Source: Deltaproteobacteria bacterium (GTDB taxonomy: Bacteria; Myxococcota_A; UBA9160; UBA6930). Taken from it: DNA of 64,000 nt. Position 1 is the first letter of the stretch. The number at the start of each line of letters is the position of its first letter. A program made the position numbers and the translations under genes. This document shows, piece after piece, positions 34,452-48,579 of this stretch. Location: positions 62,001 through 126,000 of the forward strand of contig VGRF01000005.1 in the NCBI GenBank assembly GCA_016875395.1. Direction: 5' to 3'. The notes under the pieces are model-generated. The model had not been told where the DNA came from. It saw only the letters and a list, made by a program, of their open reading frames with translations, and ran no database searches.

Positions 34452-35201
34452 ATGAACGCCGAACGACTCCGCGCGCTGCTCGACTCCGTGAAGGCCGGCG
34501 AGCTCTCGACCGACGACGCGCTGGAGCATTTCGCGCAGCTGCCGTTCGTGACGAGCGAGCACGCACGCGTCGACACGCACCGCGCGCTGCGCCAGGGCAT
34601 GCCCGAGGTGGTCTTCGGGCTAGGCTAGACGCCGGAGCAGATCGCGTCGATCGCGCGCACGCTGCGCGGCGCGGGCCAGCATGCGCTCGTGACGCGCGTC
34701 GAGCGGGACGCCACGCACGAGGTCCTCGCGCGCGAGCCGGGCGGCGAGTACGACGCGGGCGCGCGCCTGCTCTGGTACGGGCCCGCCGAGGTCGCCATCA
34801 CCGGCGCGGGCACGATCTGCGTCGTGTGTGCGGGCACGGCGGACCTGCCGGTCGCGCGCGAGGCGGCGGCGGTGGCGCGCGTGCTCGGCAACAAGGTCGA
34901 GCTGATCGCGGACGTCGGCGTCGCCGGGCTGCACCGCCTGCTCGCGGCGTCGGAGGCGCTGCGCGCCGCGCGCGTGCTGATCGTGATCGCGGGCATGGAG
35001 GGCGCGCTGCCGTCGGTCGTGGGCGGCCTCGTTGCGCGGCCCGTGATCGCGGTGCCGACGAGCATCGGCTACGGCGCGTCGTTCGGTGGACTCGCGGCGT
35101 TGTTAGGGATGATGTCGAGCTGCGCGTCGAACGTGACGGTCGTGAACATCGACAACGGCTTCGGCGCCGCGGTGGTCGCCTCGCTGATCAACCGGGCCTG
35201 A
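34452..35201 (+). pseudogene. larB: Nickel-pincer cofactor biosynthesis protein LarB, interrupted by in-frame TAG
   Basis: LarB carboxylates nicotinic acid adenine dinucleotide in synthesis of the nickel-pincer nucleotide of lactate racemase-type enzymes. From ATG 34452 the frame encodes the LarB N-terminus (LLDSVKAGELSTDDALEHFA ... MPEVVFGLG), then TAG at 34626-34628, then TPEQIASIARTLRG and the complete AIRC-like carboxylase domain (AGTADLPVAREAA, NVTVVNIDNGFGAA). Homologues normally have Lys before TPEQ, so a single AAG-to-TAG change would explain the stop. A restart at the GTG at 34689 would give a shortened 170-residue protein. larC follows one base later and is intact. Confidence 0.8.
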
Positions 35202-35202
35202 C

Positions 35203-36582
<1,380 letters not shown>

Positions 36583-36607
36583 AGTGCGCGCCACTTTGGA
36601 GGGCAAC

Positions 36608-36820
36608 GTGTCCGACCTACCCAACGCAGTCGTGAAGCGACTTCTGTCGAAGCACGGAGACGGAATGCGCGTCTCCGGCGACGCCATCGAGAAAGCGGTC
36701 GCCGCTGCGGAGGACTACATCGCCCGCCTCGCTCGCGAAGCGCACGCGCTCGCGGTCGCCGACAAGCGCAAGACGATCATGGAGAGCGACATCGTCCAGG
36801 CGCGCGCGCGCGTTTCCTAG
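36608..36820 (+). CDS. Bacterial histone (archaeal-type single histone fold)
   Basis: A 70-residue protein that is almost only a histone fold: helix 1 (LPNAVVKRLLSKHG), loop 1 with the M-RVSGDA motif (residues 20-26) that matches the archaeal R-V-S-x-D-A, long helix 2 (27-52), loop 2 with RKTI (54-57) and helix 3 DIVQARARV. In archaeal histones the loop Arg and Lys-Thr residues contact DNA. Start is the GTG at 36608 because TTGGAGGG precedes it; an in-frame GTG at 36584 has none. Histones of this size occur in some bacteria such as Bdellovibrio. It is expected to be a nucleoid protein binding as a dimer. Confidence 0.85.
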   Translation: MSDLPNAVVKRLLSKHGDGMRVSGDAIEKAVAAAEDYIARLAREAHALAVADKRKTIMESDIVQARARVS

Positions 36821-36859
36821 CGCCGTTCGCGCTCTCGCGGCGCGGTTCGCGCGCCTAGC

Positions 36860-38248
36860 TCATTCGCTGCGCGTGCCGCGCGCGATCGGGCTGCCGAAGA
36901 GATCGCTCAGGTAGTTGATCCAGTCGGCTTCATCGCGCTCGCCAAAGCCGCGGAAGAGAACGCCGACACCGGCGCCGCGCGCTCCAACCGCGTCGAAGCG
37001 GTAGACGGCTTCGGCTTCGACGCTCAGCGTGCGCCCGAGCTCGGGCAGCTCGATCTGGAATTGGCGGATTTCGTCGAGCGGGTCGCGCCAGCTCGCGCCG
37101 ATGAACGCGCCGAGCCGAGCAACCGACGTCGTGAACGCGCCGCGCCCGTCGGCGAGTCGCACGCCGAGCCGCCAGTCGAGGCGGCTGAAGCGTCGCTTCG
37201 CGCGCGAGCTGAGCAGGCGCAGCGCGCCCGGAGCGATCTTTTCGGGATCGAGCGGATGCACGAGGTAGCCCGAAGCGCCGACACCGCGCGCGGCCTCGCG
37301 CACGGCTTCGCGCACGTGGTCGTCGACGAGCACGACCGGCAGCTCCTCGACGCCAGGCAGCGCGTGCAGATCCGAGAGCAGCTCGATGCCCTCCGAGCGG
37401 CCGAGATGCGTGTCGGCGAACACGAGCTCGTAGCTGTGGGCGCGGAAGGCATCGAGCGCATCGTGCGCCGTGAAATCGCTGCGCACGCGCAGGCCCGCCT
37501 GCTCGAGGCGCCGCGCGAGCGCAGCGTTGCGTCCGAGGTGCGGGCCGACCAGCAGCACGCGCGCACCGGCGCGTGGCTGGCGCTCCGCCGCCGGCGGGCG
37601 CGCGAGGCGGTGCGGGAGCGCGCGCACGGGCGTGATCAGCGGCGCCGGTGCGGCAGCGAGACGATCGCGCAGGCTGTCGAGGCGCTGCGACAGCGCGAGC
37701 TCGGCGTCGGAGGCGCCACTCCACGCGGCGTCGAGCCGCGCGACGCGCTGCTCCGGAGCCGTGCAGCGCAATGACGCGAGCGCGCCGCGGCCCGGCAGCA
37801 CGACGCGATTCGGCTCGATCGCGCGCGCGGCGGCGAGCGCGTCCTCGTGCCCGAGCGAGAACGCCAGCACCTGCGCGCCGGATTCGGGCGTGTACGCGAT
37901 GCCGAGCGCGTCGAGGCGGCGCGCCGCCATGCGCAGGTTTCGCTCACGCGCCGCCCATGCCCCACGCACGCGCGCTTCCAGCTCGCTCGCGGAGCCGCAG
38001 CCGCCGAGCGCGATCATCGGGAGAAAGAAGAACGGCAGCGGCGCGAGACACTTGATGTGCGTGGTGCCAACCGCGCTGAACGAGATCGACTCGAAGCGCT
38101 TCGCGCCGGCGAGCGTGGCGAAAGGCTCGAGCGAGAGGCGCAGCTTGCCGCGCAACGTGCGGCCGCCGGGAAGCGGCGTCACCTCGACGCCCATCTCGGC
38201 AAATCGCGCTGTGAGCTCGGCGAGCGAGCGTTCGGGTAGCTCCGCCAC
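36860..38248 (-). CDS. PilZ-domain protein with degenerate receiver and an unidentified N-terminal domain
   Basis: A 462-residue protein starting at GTG 38248, 8 bases after TTTGGAGGAG. Residues 1-200 form a domain I do not recognise (it includes LRGKLRLSLEPFATLAGAKRF and a hydrophobic PLPFFFLPMIALGGCG). Residues 229-345 resemble a response-regulator receiver: VFAD279 is kept, but the acidic pair is replaced by G-P-H and the late Lys by His, so phosphorylation is doubtful. Residues 350-455 look like PilZ (RRFSR, a c-di-GMP RxxxR-type motif, then VARLGAFI). It may turn c-di-GMP into a motility or surface output. Confidence 0.7.
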   Translation of the reverse strand: MAELPERSLAELTARFAEMGVEVTPLPGGRTLRGKLRLSLEPFATLAGAKRFESISFSAVGTTHIKCLAPLPFFFLPMIALGGCGSASELEARVRGAWAARERNLRMAARRLDALGIAYTPESGAQVLAFSLGHEDALAAARAIEPNRVVLPGRGALASLRCTAPEQRVARLDAAWSGASDAELALSQRLDSLRDRLAAAPAPLITPVRALPHRLARPPAAERQPRAGARVLLVGPHLGRNAALARRLEQAGLRVRSDFTAHDALDAFRAHSYELVFADTHLGRSEGIELLSDLHALPGVEELPVVLVDDHVREAVREAARGVGASGYLVHPLDPEKIAPGALRLLSSRAKRRFSRLDWRLGVRLADGRGAFTTSVARLGAFIGASWRDPLDEIRQFQIELPELGRTLSVEAEAVYRFDAVGARGAGVGVLFRGFGERDEADWINYLSDLFGSPIARGTRSE

Positions 38249-38376
38249 GCGCGCACTCCTCCAAACAGTGCGTTTCGTCGGAGCGCGGGCGCGGCTTGAA
38301 CGCCGCGCGCGCCTTCGGGCGCACCGCCGCGTTGCGTGGCGTCCGAGCTCGCGCGCCCGGGCGAGCCCCGAAAAGT

Positions 38377-38410
38377 GAAGGCCCGGGAAGCTCGCGCCTC
38401 CCGGGCCTTC
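38377..38410 (-). terminator. Intrinsic terminator downstream of groEL
   Basis: A perfect 12-bp GC-rich stem (GAAGGCCCGGGA, 38377-38388, with TCCCGGGCCTTC, 38399-38410) and 10-base loop. On the minus strand it is followed by ACTTTTC. It closes the groES-groEL transcript, beyond the duplicated groEL end. The upstream region of the REC-PilZ gene lies just beyond it, so it also insulates that gene. Confidence 0.75.
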
Positions 38411-38429
38411 CATCAGAACTGGGGCGACC

Positions 38430-40232
<1,803 letters not shown>

Positions 40233-40267
40233 CTAATCAGTGGGAGGGAGTTGTTACGGCGAGCGGA

Positions 40268-40555
40268 CTACTCGATGACGCCGAGCACGTCCTCTTCGCG
40301 GATGATCATGTGCTCTTCGCCGTCGAGCTTGACCTCGCTGCCGGCGTACTTGCTGAACAGCACGCGGTCGCCCTTCTTCACGTCGAGGGGGCGCACCTTG
40401 CCGTCGTCGCCTGCCTTGCCGTTGCCGACGGCGACGACGCGCCCCTCTTGGGGCTTTTCCTTCGCGGTGTCGGGAATGATGATCCCGCCCGCGGTCTTCT
40501 GTTCCTCGTCGACGCGCTTGATCAGGATGCGGTCGCCAAGGGGTCGAATCTTCAT
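40268..40555 (-). CDS. groES: Cochaperonin GroES (Hsp10)
   Basis: A 95-residue lid protein of Gro[23 protein letters not shown], the mobile-loop region [36 protein letters not shown] and the end VLGVIE. ATG at 40555 is preceded by GGAGGACT. Promoter and CIRCE operator lie 100-165 bases upstream. Confidence 0.97.
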   Translation of the reverse strand: MKIRPLGDRILIKRVDEEQKTAGGIIIPDTAKEKPQEGRVVAVGNGKAGDDGKVRPLDVKKGDRVLFSKYAGSEVKLDGEEHMIIREEDVLGVIE

Positions 40556-40656
40556 TGCGAGAGTCCTCCGGAGGGGCGCCGCGCGAAATGCGACGCGATT
40601 CGAGTTGCGGCCGCGCCCTTGCGCGGAAACCGCGGATCCGGCGGCGACTGCTTTGG

Positions 40657-40683
40657 TTGGCACTCGACACGCCAGATTGCCAA
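40657..40683 (-). promoter_or_regulatory. CIRCE operator for HrcA
   Basis: The inverted repeat TTGGCACTC-N9-GATTGCCAA matches the CIRCE consensus (TTAGCACTC-N9-GAGTGCTAA) with the canonical 9-base spacer. The left arm differs by one base and the right by two. It sits just downstream of the -10 box, covering the likely transcription start of groES, as in other HrcA-controlled groESL operons. Confidence 0.85.
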
Positions 40684-40694
40684 AAGGCGGGCGC

Positions 40695-40722
40695 ACTCTA
40701 TCGCGAGGCCGAACTCGGTCAA
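40695..40722 (-). promoter_or_regulatory. Sigma-70-type promoter of groES-groEL
   Basis: On the minus strand TTGACC (40722-40717) is followed after 16 bases by TAGAGT (40700-40695), with the CIRCE element starting 11 bases downstream. The arrangement supports both calls. This is divergent to lexA, whose start lies 80 bases away. Confidence 0.65.
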
Positions 40723-40801
40723 CGGAATCGCGGAGTTGCGGCTGTGCCCGGCGAAATCCTCGGTTAGCGTCCGAGCGAATCTCCAGCGAAGGAGCGCGCC
40801 G

Positions 40802-41413
40802 ATGGCGGTGCTGACGCGAAGACAGCGCGAGATCTACGACTACCTCCGCGATTTCGTCGGAACGCACGGCTACTCGCCGAGCCTCGAGGAGATCGGCGCG
40901 AAGTTCGGGCTCACCTCGGTGGCGACCGTGCATCGCCACATCGAGCTGCTCGTCGAGAAGGGCTTCGTGCGCAAAGTCGCGAACAGCTCGCGCTCGCTCG
41001 AGGCGGTGGAGGAGCGGCCCGCGGCGCCGACGATGATCGAGCTGCCGGTGCTCGGCTGCGTGGCCGCGGGCTCGCCAATCGAGGTGTTCGAGCAATCGGA
41101 GCGCGTGACGGTGCCCGCCGACATGGTGCGGCGGCGCGGCGAGACGTTCGTGCTGCGCGTGCGCGGCGACTCGATGATCGACGAGCAGATTCGCGACGGC
41201 GACCAGATCGTCGTCGAGCGCGCGCACGAGGCGCGCAAGGGCGAGATGGTGGTCGCGCTCGTGCGCGGCAGCGAGGCGACGCTGAAGCGCTTCTACCGCC
41301 GCGGCCCGAAGGTGATCCTCGAGCCCGCGAATCCCGCGTACCGCCCGATGGAGCTGCCCGCGAGCGAAGTCGAGATCAGCGGCATCGTTCGCGGTCTCCT
41401 GCGCACTTACTGA
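40802..41413 (+). CDS. lexA: LexA repressor (SOS regulator)
   Basis: A 203-residue repressor that cleaves itself when stimulated by RecA filaments. The N-terminal winged helix ([24 protein letters not shown] ... [19 protein letters not shown]) and the C-terminal S24-type protease are complete: cleavage site A89-G90 (CVAAGSP), catalytic S124 (RGDSMID) and K162 (EATLKRFYR). ATG at 40802 after AAGGAGCG. I did not find a convincing SOS box upstream; the box used by this lineage is unknown to me. Confidence 0.96.
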   Translation: MAVLTRRQREIYDYLRDFVGTHGYSPSLEEIGAKFGLTSVATVHRHIELLVEKGFVRKVANSSRSLEAVEERPAAPTMIELPVLGCVAAGSPIEVFEQSERVTVPADMVRRRGETFVLRVRGDSMIDEQIRDGDQIVVERAHEARKGEMVVALVRGSEATLKRFYRRGPKVILEPANPAYRPMELPASEVEISGIVRGLLRTY

Positions 41414-41457
41414 GGCGAGGTACAGTCCGCCGCCCCAATCGCCCCGAGGTCCCCCCG

Positions 41458-42036
41458 ATGGCTGAGCCTGATCCGCTGGAGAAGTACGTCCGCGGGATTC
41501 TCGAAGGGCTAGGCGAGGACCCGGACCGCGACGGCCTCGAGCGCACGCCGCATCGAGTCGCGCGCTCGTACCGGTTCCTCACGAAGGGCTACGCCGAGGA
41601 TCCGGTCACGATCCTGAACAACGCGCTCTTCGACGTGACCTACGACGAGATGGTGCTCGTCAAGGACATCGACTTCTTCAGCCTGTGCGAGCACCACCTG
41701 CTGCCGTTCTTCGGTCGCGCTCACGTCGCCTACATCCCGAACGGGAAGGTCGTCGGCCTCTCGAAAATTCCTCGGCTGGTCGAGATGTTCGCGCGGCGCC
41801 TGCAGGTCCAAGAGCGGCTCACGATGCAGATCGCCGAGACGATCGAGAAGGTGCTCGCACCGAAGGGCGTCGCGGTCGTCACCGAGTCGGTGCACCTGTG
41901 CATGATGATGCGCGGGGTCGAGCAGCAGAACGCGTTCGCAATCACGAGCTCGCTGAAGGGCCTGTTTCAGTCGGATCCCAAGACTCGCTCCGAGTACATG
42001 GAGCTGATCCGGCATCGGAAGGCGAGCTTCGCGTAG
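41458..42036 (+). CDS. folE: GTP cyclohydrolase I
   Basis: A 192-residue enzyme converting GTP to 7,8-dihydroneopterin triphosphate for folate or tetrahydropterin synthesis. The zinc ligands C77, H80 (in [11 protein letters not shown]) and C148 ([10 protein letters not shown]) are present, as is the [15 protein letters not shown] helix. Type I, bacterial length. ATG at 41458 after GAGGTCCCCCC. It follows lexA by 44 bases and might be co-transcribed, but a TACAGT element at 41421 could be its own -10 box. Confidence 0.96.
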   Translation: MAEPDPLEKYVRGILEGLGEDPDRDGLERTPHRVARSYRFLTKGYAEDPVTILNNALFDVTYDEMVLVKDIDFFSLCEHHLLPFFGRAHVAYIPNGKVVGLSKIPRLVEMFARRLQVQERLTMQIAETIEKVLAPKGVAVVTESVHLCMMMRGVEQQNAFAITSSLKGLFQSDPKTRSEYMELIRHRKASFA

Positions 42037-42557
42037 GCCACCTCCAGGCCGTCCACGCGCCGGTCAAGGCGGCGACCAGTGGGGCAGGGGCCCCGATCGG
42101 CCGATCGGTCTGACGCGGTGCAGCGAGCTGCCCCGTTTGTCGCAGCGCGTCAAAGCGACCTCGAGTTGTGGGCACATCATCCGAGAAGTGAATGAATCAA
42201 AAAGATTAAATTGCGAATTGATCGCTATTGGCTTTTGCGTCACGGCGTCATACGCTGCCGCCCGTTCGGAGGTGGGAGGCGTCATTCGACTCCCTCCAGT
42301 CGGGCAAAAGTCGAGAAAAAACCGCTAGTCCGGAAGGAAGTTGCAACTTTGGCGCAGCGCGTCGAAAGCGCTGCCGAGTGCAACCGCGGAAGAGATCGAC
42401 ACGACCTCGCACCTCCGGTCGCAGGCGGGACGTCCGCCCGCGACGTCGCGGCGTTGCCGAGCACGGCGCGCCCCGACGGAAAAGAGCACATGGCCTGCAC
42501 GCGAAGAACGGCGGGACCGCAACGAGGGCAGGCAGGGCCCTAACAACAGGAGCAAAG
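42037..42557. promoter_or_regulatory. Long leader/promoter region of the sigma factor gene
   Basis: About 520 bases without a convincing gene. It holds a perfect 16-base palindrome CCGATCGGCCGATCGG at 42093-42108, shortly after folE, and a conspicuous AT-rich island at 42185-42240 (including GAATCAAAAAGATTAAATTG) that is unlike the surrounding DNA and could be an UP element or promoter. Short open frames crossing it have no start signals. The last bases carry AGGAG before the sigma-factor GTG. Confidence 0.45.
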
Positions 42558-44114
42558 GTGGAGAACAAGATCGACTTCTCCATGTCGGCGCAGCGCCGTG
42601 CGACGTGGCGCAAGATCGCGCCCGACCACGAGCTCGGTCAGGAGACCGATGCGGCGGCAGTGAAGAACGTGCGGAGCGTCGGCGGCGTGCCGATCAACCC
42701 GTCGCGCTCGAACACGAACAGCGAATCGCAGCGCTCGGGCGAGCGCGGCGCGCTCGTGTCGTACTTCAAGGACATCGCCGAGATCAAGACGCTCGGGAAG
42801 GAAGAGGAAGTCCTTCTCGCCAAGGAGATCGAGGCGTCGGTGCTCGGATTCCGCGAGGGCTTGCTCGCGATTCCGTGGACGGCTCTCGAAGCGGTCCGCA
42901 TTTGGCTGAACCTCAAGGAAGAGGGCCGCGCGACCGGCAAGATGTGCGAGCAGTTCGGCTCGGGCTCGCCGGAAGGCGAGGACCTCGGTGCGAAGGTCGA
43001 CGCGATGCTCGGCCGCGCGCACACGCTGCTGCGCAAGCGCGAAGAGGCGCTCGCGGCGGGCGACGCCGCGCTCGTCGAGAAGCACAACAAGCGCGCCGCG
43101 CGGCTGCTGAAGGAGCTGGAGCTCTCGATGCACCTGCTCGGCCGCATGCGCCGCACGCTGCTCGAGAAGAAGTCTGAAGTCGCCCAAGCCACGCGCCGCG
43201 CTGCGCCGCTCGACGCGAAGAAGGCGGCTGCGATGAGCGACACCGCGAAGCAGCGCCGCAAGGCTGACGCGCATCGCGCGGAGCAGCAACTCGCGGCGTT
43301 CGAGCGCGAGCTCGGCATGGCGCCGCCTGCGTTCCTCGAGGTGGTCGGCCGCATCGAGTACCACTGGGACCACTTGATGGAAGTGAAGAACGTGTTCGTT
43401 CAGCACAACCTCAAGCTGGTGGTCGCGATCGCGAAGGACTTCCGGAACATGGGCATTGCCTTCCAGGACCTGATCCAGGAAGGCAACATCGGCCTGATCC
43501 GCGCGGTCGAGAAGTTCGAGTACCAGCGCGGTCACAAGTTCTCGACCTACGCGGTGTGGTGGATTCGGCAGGCGCTGATCCGCGCGATCCAGAATCACTC
43601 GCGCACGATCCGCATCCCGAGCCACGTGCACGACACGCTGCTCAAGTACTACCGCGCGTACAACGCGCTCGAGAAGAAGCTCGGCCGCGATCCGACCACG
43701 CTCGAGATCGCGAACGAGATGAAGATCGACGAGGAGCGCGCGGAACAGCTGCAGCGCATGGTGCGCGAGCCGGTGAGCCTCGAGAAGGAAGTGCCGGGCA
43801 CGGATTCGAAGAAGGTGAAGGATGTCGTCGCCGACCCGAATCCGATCTCGCCCGCGAACGGCCTCGACCACTTCCGCCTCGAAGAGGCGGCGGATCTCTC
43901 GGTCGCTCAGCTGTGCGAGCGCGAGCGCAACATCCTGCGCTGGCGCTTCGGCCTGAAGGGCGAGCGCGAGCACACGCTCGAAGAGATCGGCGGCAAGCTC
44001 GGCCTCTCGCGCGAGCGCGTACGCCAGCTCGAAGCGCGCGCGCTGGCGAAGCTCCGCAACTCGGAGAATCGCCTGCGCCTCGAGGCGTTCGTGCAGGACG
44101 TCGTCGGCGTCTGA
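42558..44114 (+). CDS. rpoD: Sigma-70 family RNA polymerase sigma factor (RpoD-like)
   Basis: A 518-residue sigma factor. Residues 60-75 hold region 1.2 ([22 protein letters not shown]), a ~180-residue nonconserved helical insert follows, then region 2 ([56 protein letters not shown]), region 3 and region 4 ([41 protein letters not shown]; longest part shown in family only). Region 4 ends [13 protein letters not shown] instead of the usual RHPSRSRxLxxFL of primary sigma factors, so it may be the primary factor or a close group 2 relative. GTG at 42558, AGGAG 7 bases upstream. Confidence 0.85.
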   Translation: MENKIDFSMSAQRRATWRKIAPDHELGQETDAAAVKNVRSVGGVPINPSRSNTNSESQRSGERGALVSYFKDIAEIKTLGKEEEVLLAKEIEASVLGFREGLLAIPWTALEAVRIWLNLKEEGRATGKMCEQFGSGSPEGEDLGAKVDAMLGRAHTLLRKREEALAAGDAALVEKHNKRAARLLKELELSMHLLGRMRRTLLEKKSEVAQATRRAAPLDAKKAAAMSDTAKQRRKADAHRAEQQLAAFERELGMAPPAFLEVVGRIEYHWDHLMEVKNVFVQHNLKLVVAIAKDFRNMGIAFQDLIQEGNIGLIRAVEKFEYQRGHKFSTYAVWWIRQALIRAIQNHSRTIRIPSHVHDTLLKYYRAYNALEKKLGRDPTTLEIANEMKIDEERAEQLQRMVREPVSLEKEVPGTDSKKVKDVVADPNPISPANGLDHFRLEEAADLSVAQLCERERNILRWRFGLKGEREHTLEEIGGKLGLSRERVRQLEARALAKLRNSENRLRLEAFVQDVVGV

Positions 44115-44133
44115 CGATCGCTCGCTAGAAGGC

Positions 44134-44167
44134 AACGCCCGGCTCGGATCGCTCCGAGCCGGGCGTT
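44134..44167. terminator. Bidirectional terminator hairpin between sigma factor and PpiD-like gene
   Basis: A perfect 14-bp stem, AACGCCCGGCTCGG (44134-44147) with CCGAGCCGGGCGTT (44154-44167), loop ATCGCT. It is centred between two convergent genes. Runs of T are short on both sides, but stem stability and position make termination in both directions likely. Confidence 0.8.
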
Positions 44168-44188
44168 CTCGTCTCGGCCCTGCGCTTG

Positions 44189-46998
<2,810 letters not shown>

Positions 46999-47001
46999 GC
47001 G

Positions 47002-47026
47002 CGCGCCAAGCAGCACGTTTGGCGCG
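47002..47026 (+). terminator. Attenuator-like hairpin between mreB and mreC
   Basis: CGCGCCAA (47002-47009) and TTGGCGCG (47019-47026) form a perfect 8-bp stem with a 9-base loop, four bases after the mreB stop. A T-run (GGATTTTTC) follows some ten bases later. It may lower expression of mreC relative to mreB, the usual pattern for these genes. Confidence 0.5.
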
Positions 47027-47140
47027 TCATCGCGGATTTTTCGCGCCGGGTGCGTGACGCAGGCCGCTTCGCAGCGCGAAGCGTGAGCTAAACCTCTTCG
47101 CGGTTTTCGCGTTCCCGACGCCCCCCGCGTTGGGGAGGAC

Positions 47141-48046
47141 ATGGGCGACTTCTTTCGTCGGATCCGGCTGCCGCTCGTCTTCGTGGCGCTGGTTCTGCTC
47201 ACGACGTTCTTCATGATCGGCGACCAACGCGCCGCGCGCGGCGAACGTGTCGACGCGCCCTGGCCGCTCTCGCTCCTGCTCGAAGCGTCGCAGCCGGTGC
47301 AGCGCGCGGTGCGCTGGCCGTTCGAGCGCGCGGAGTCGAGCTGGAAGGAGTACGTCGCGCTCGTCGAGGTCGGGCGTGAGAACGATGCGCTGCGCGGGCG
47401 CGTGCGCGCACTCGAGGAGGAGAATCTCCAGCTGCGCGAGGCGCTCGTAGACAGCGGCAACCTCGCGCGCGTCGCGGCGTTGCGCGGCGAGCTCGCAGCG
47501 CAGCTCATGCCCGCGCGCGTGATCGGGCAGGACGTATCGCCGTACTTCCGCTCGCTGCTGGTCGACCGGGGCCGAAGTGCGGGCGTTCGCTCCGGAATGC
47601 CCGTCGTCTCGGATCGCGGTTTGGTCGGGCTCGTCACGGCGACGGCGCGAAGCGCGTCGCGCACCATGCTGCTCGTCGATCGGCGCGCCGCCGTCGACGC
47701 GGTGATCGAGCGCAGCCGCGCGCTCGGCATCGTGCGCGGCACCGGCACCGCCTCGCTCGAGTTCGAGTTCTTGATGCGCGGCGCGGACGTGAAGGCAGGC
47801 GACCAAGTGCTCACCTCGGGCGTCGGCGGCGTCTACCAGAAAGGCCTGCGCGTCGGCGTCGTGACCGAAGTGCACGCGCGCACGGGCGAGCTCGTGCACA
47901 CCGCGCGCGTCGCGCCCGCGGTGGAGTTCGGCGAGCTCGAAACCGCGTTCGTGCTGCTCGAGCGCGGACCCTCGATGCGCCTGCTCTACGAGGGCGACGG
48001 CGACGCAGCGGAAGACGCGCCTGCAGACGTGGCGGCCGCGCCGTGA
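47141..48046 (+). CDS. mreC: Rod shape-determining protein MreC
   Basis: A 301-residue periplasmic scaffold linking MreB to PBP2. One N-terminal membrane helix (LPLVFVALVLLTTFFMIG), a coiled coil (about 72-105, ENDALRGRVRALEEENLQLRE), then the two beta domains (ARVIGQDVSPYFRSLLVDRG, GMPVVSDRGLVGLV, GDQVLTSGVGGVYQKGLRVG). The acidic Ala-rich tail is not conserved. It overlaps mreD by 4 bases (GTGA). Confidence 0.93.
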   Translation: MGDFFRRIRLPLVFVALVLLTTFFMIGDQRAARGERVDAPWPLSLLLEASQPVQRAVRWPFERAESSWKEYVALVEVGRENDALRGRVRALEEENLQLREALVDSGNLARVAALRGELAAQLMPARVIGQDVSPYFRSLLVDRGRSAGVRSGMPVVSDRGLVGLVTATARSASRTMLLVDRRAAVDAVIERSRALGIVRGTGTASLEFEFLMRGADVKAGDQVLTSGVGGVYQKGLRVGVVTEVHARTGELVHTARVAPAVEFGELETAFVLLERGPSMRLLYEGDGDAAEDAPADVAAAP

Positions 48047-48579
48047 GGGAGGCGCTCGCGCTGCTCGCCGCAGGAGTGGTCGGCCTCGCGGTCGAGGCCG
48101 CGCTGCTCGCGCAGCTTCCCGCCGGCCTGGTCCCGGAGCTCTCGCTGCTCTTCGCGATCGCGGCAGCGCTCTTGTTGGGTCCGCTCGCAGGCCTGCTCGG
48201 GTGCGCCGCGCTCGGTTTCGGCGCCGACGCGCTCTCGGGTGCGCTGCTCGGTCAGCACGCGTTCCTGCGTCTCTTCGAGTACGCGGCCGTGCGGCTCGTG
48301 ATCGGGCAGTTCGACTTGTTACGGCCGCTGCCCTTCGCGGCCTTCGCGTTCGCCGTCGCCGTGGCCGACGCCGCCGGCTCCGCTGCGCTGATCCAGTACT
48401 TCCTCGGCGGCTTCACGCCGGACCGCGACACGCTGCTGCAGGTCGGCGCGCGCGCACTCGCCAGCGCACTCGCGGCGCCGCTCGTGCTCGCGCTCGCGCG
48501 CCGCGTGGTCGCGCTGGCGGGCGGCGATGCGGATGCGCGCCGCGAGATGCGCCTCGAGACGAAGCGGCCGGTGCTCTGA
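48043..48579 (+). CDS. mreD: Rod shape-determining protein MreD
   Basis: A 178-residue integral membrane protein with five or six predicted helices, typical of MreD, which is poorly conserved in sequence. Assignment rests on hydrophobicity (ELSLLFAIAAALLLGPLAGLLGC in part) and on its place between mreC and the PBP2 gene, overlapping both (GTGA, TGATG). GTG start at 48043. Confidence 0.85.
   Translation: MREALALLAAGVVGLAVEAALLAQLPAGLVPELSLLFAIAAALLLGPLAGLLGCAALGFGADALSGALLGQHAFLRLFEYAAVRLVIGQFDLLRPLPFAAFAFAVAVADAAGSAALIQYFLGGFTPDRDTLLQVGARALASALAAPLVLALARRVVALAGGDADARREMRLETKRPVL

Noticed and set aside
42140-42543. Short open frames between folE and the sigma factor gene
   Set aside because: Several mutually overlapping frames, none with a ribosome binding site or recognisable sequence.
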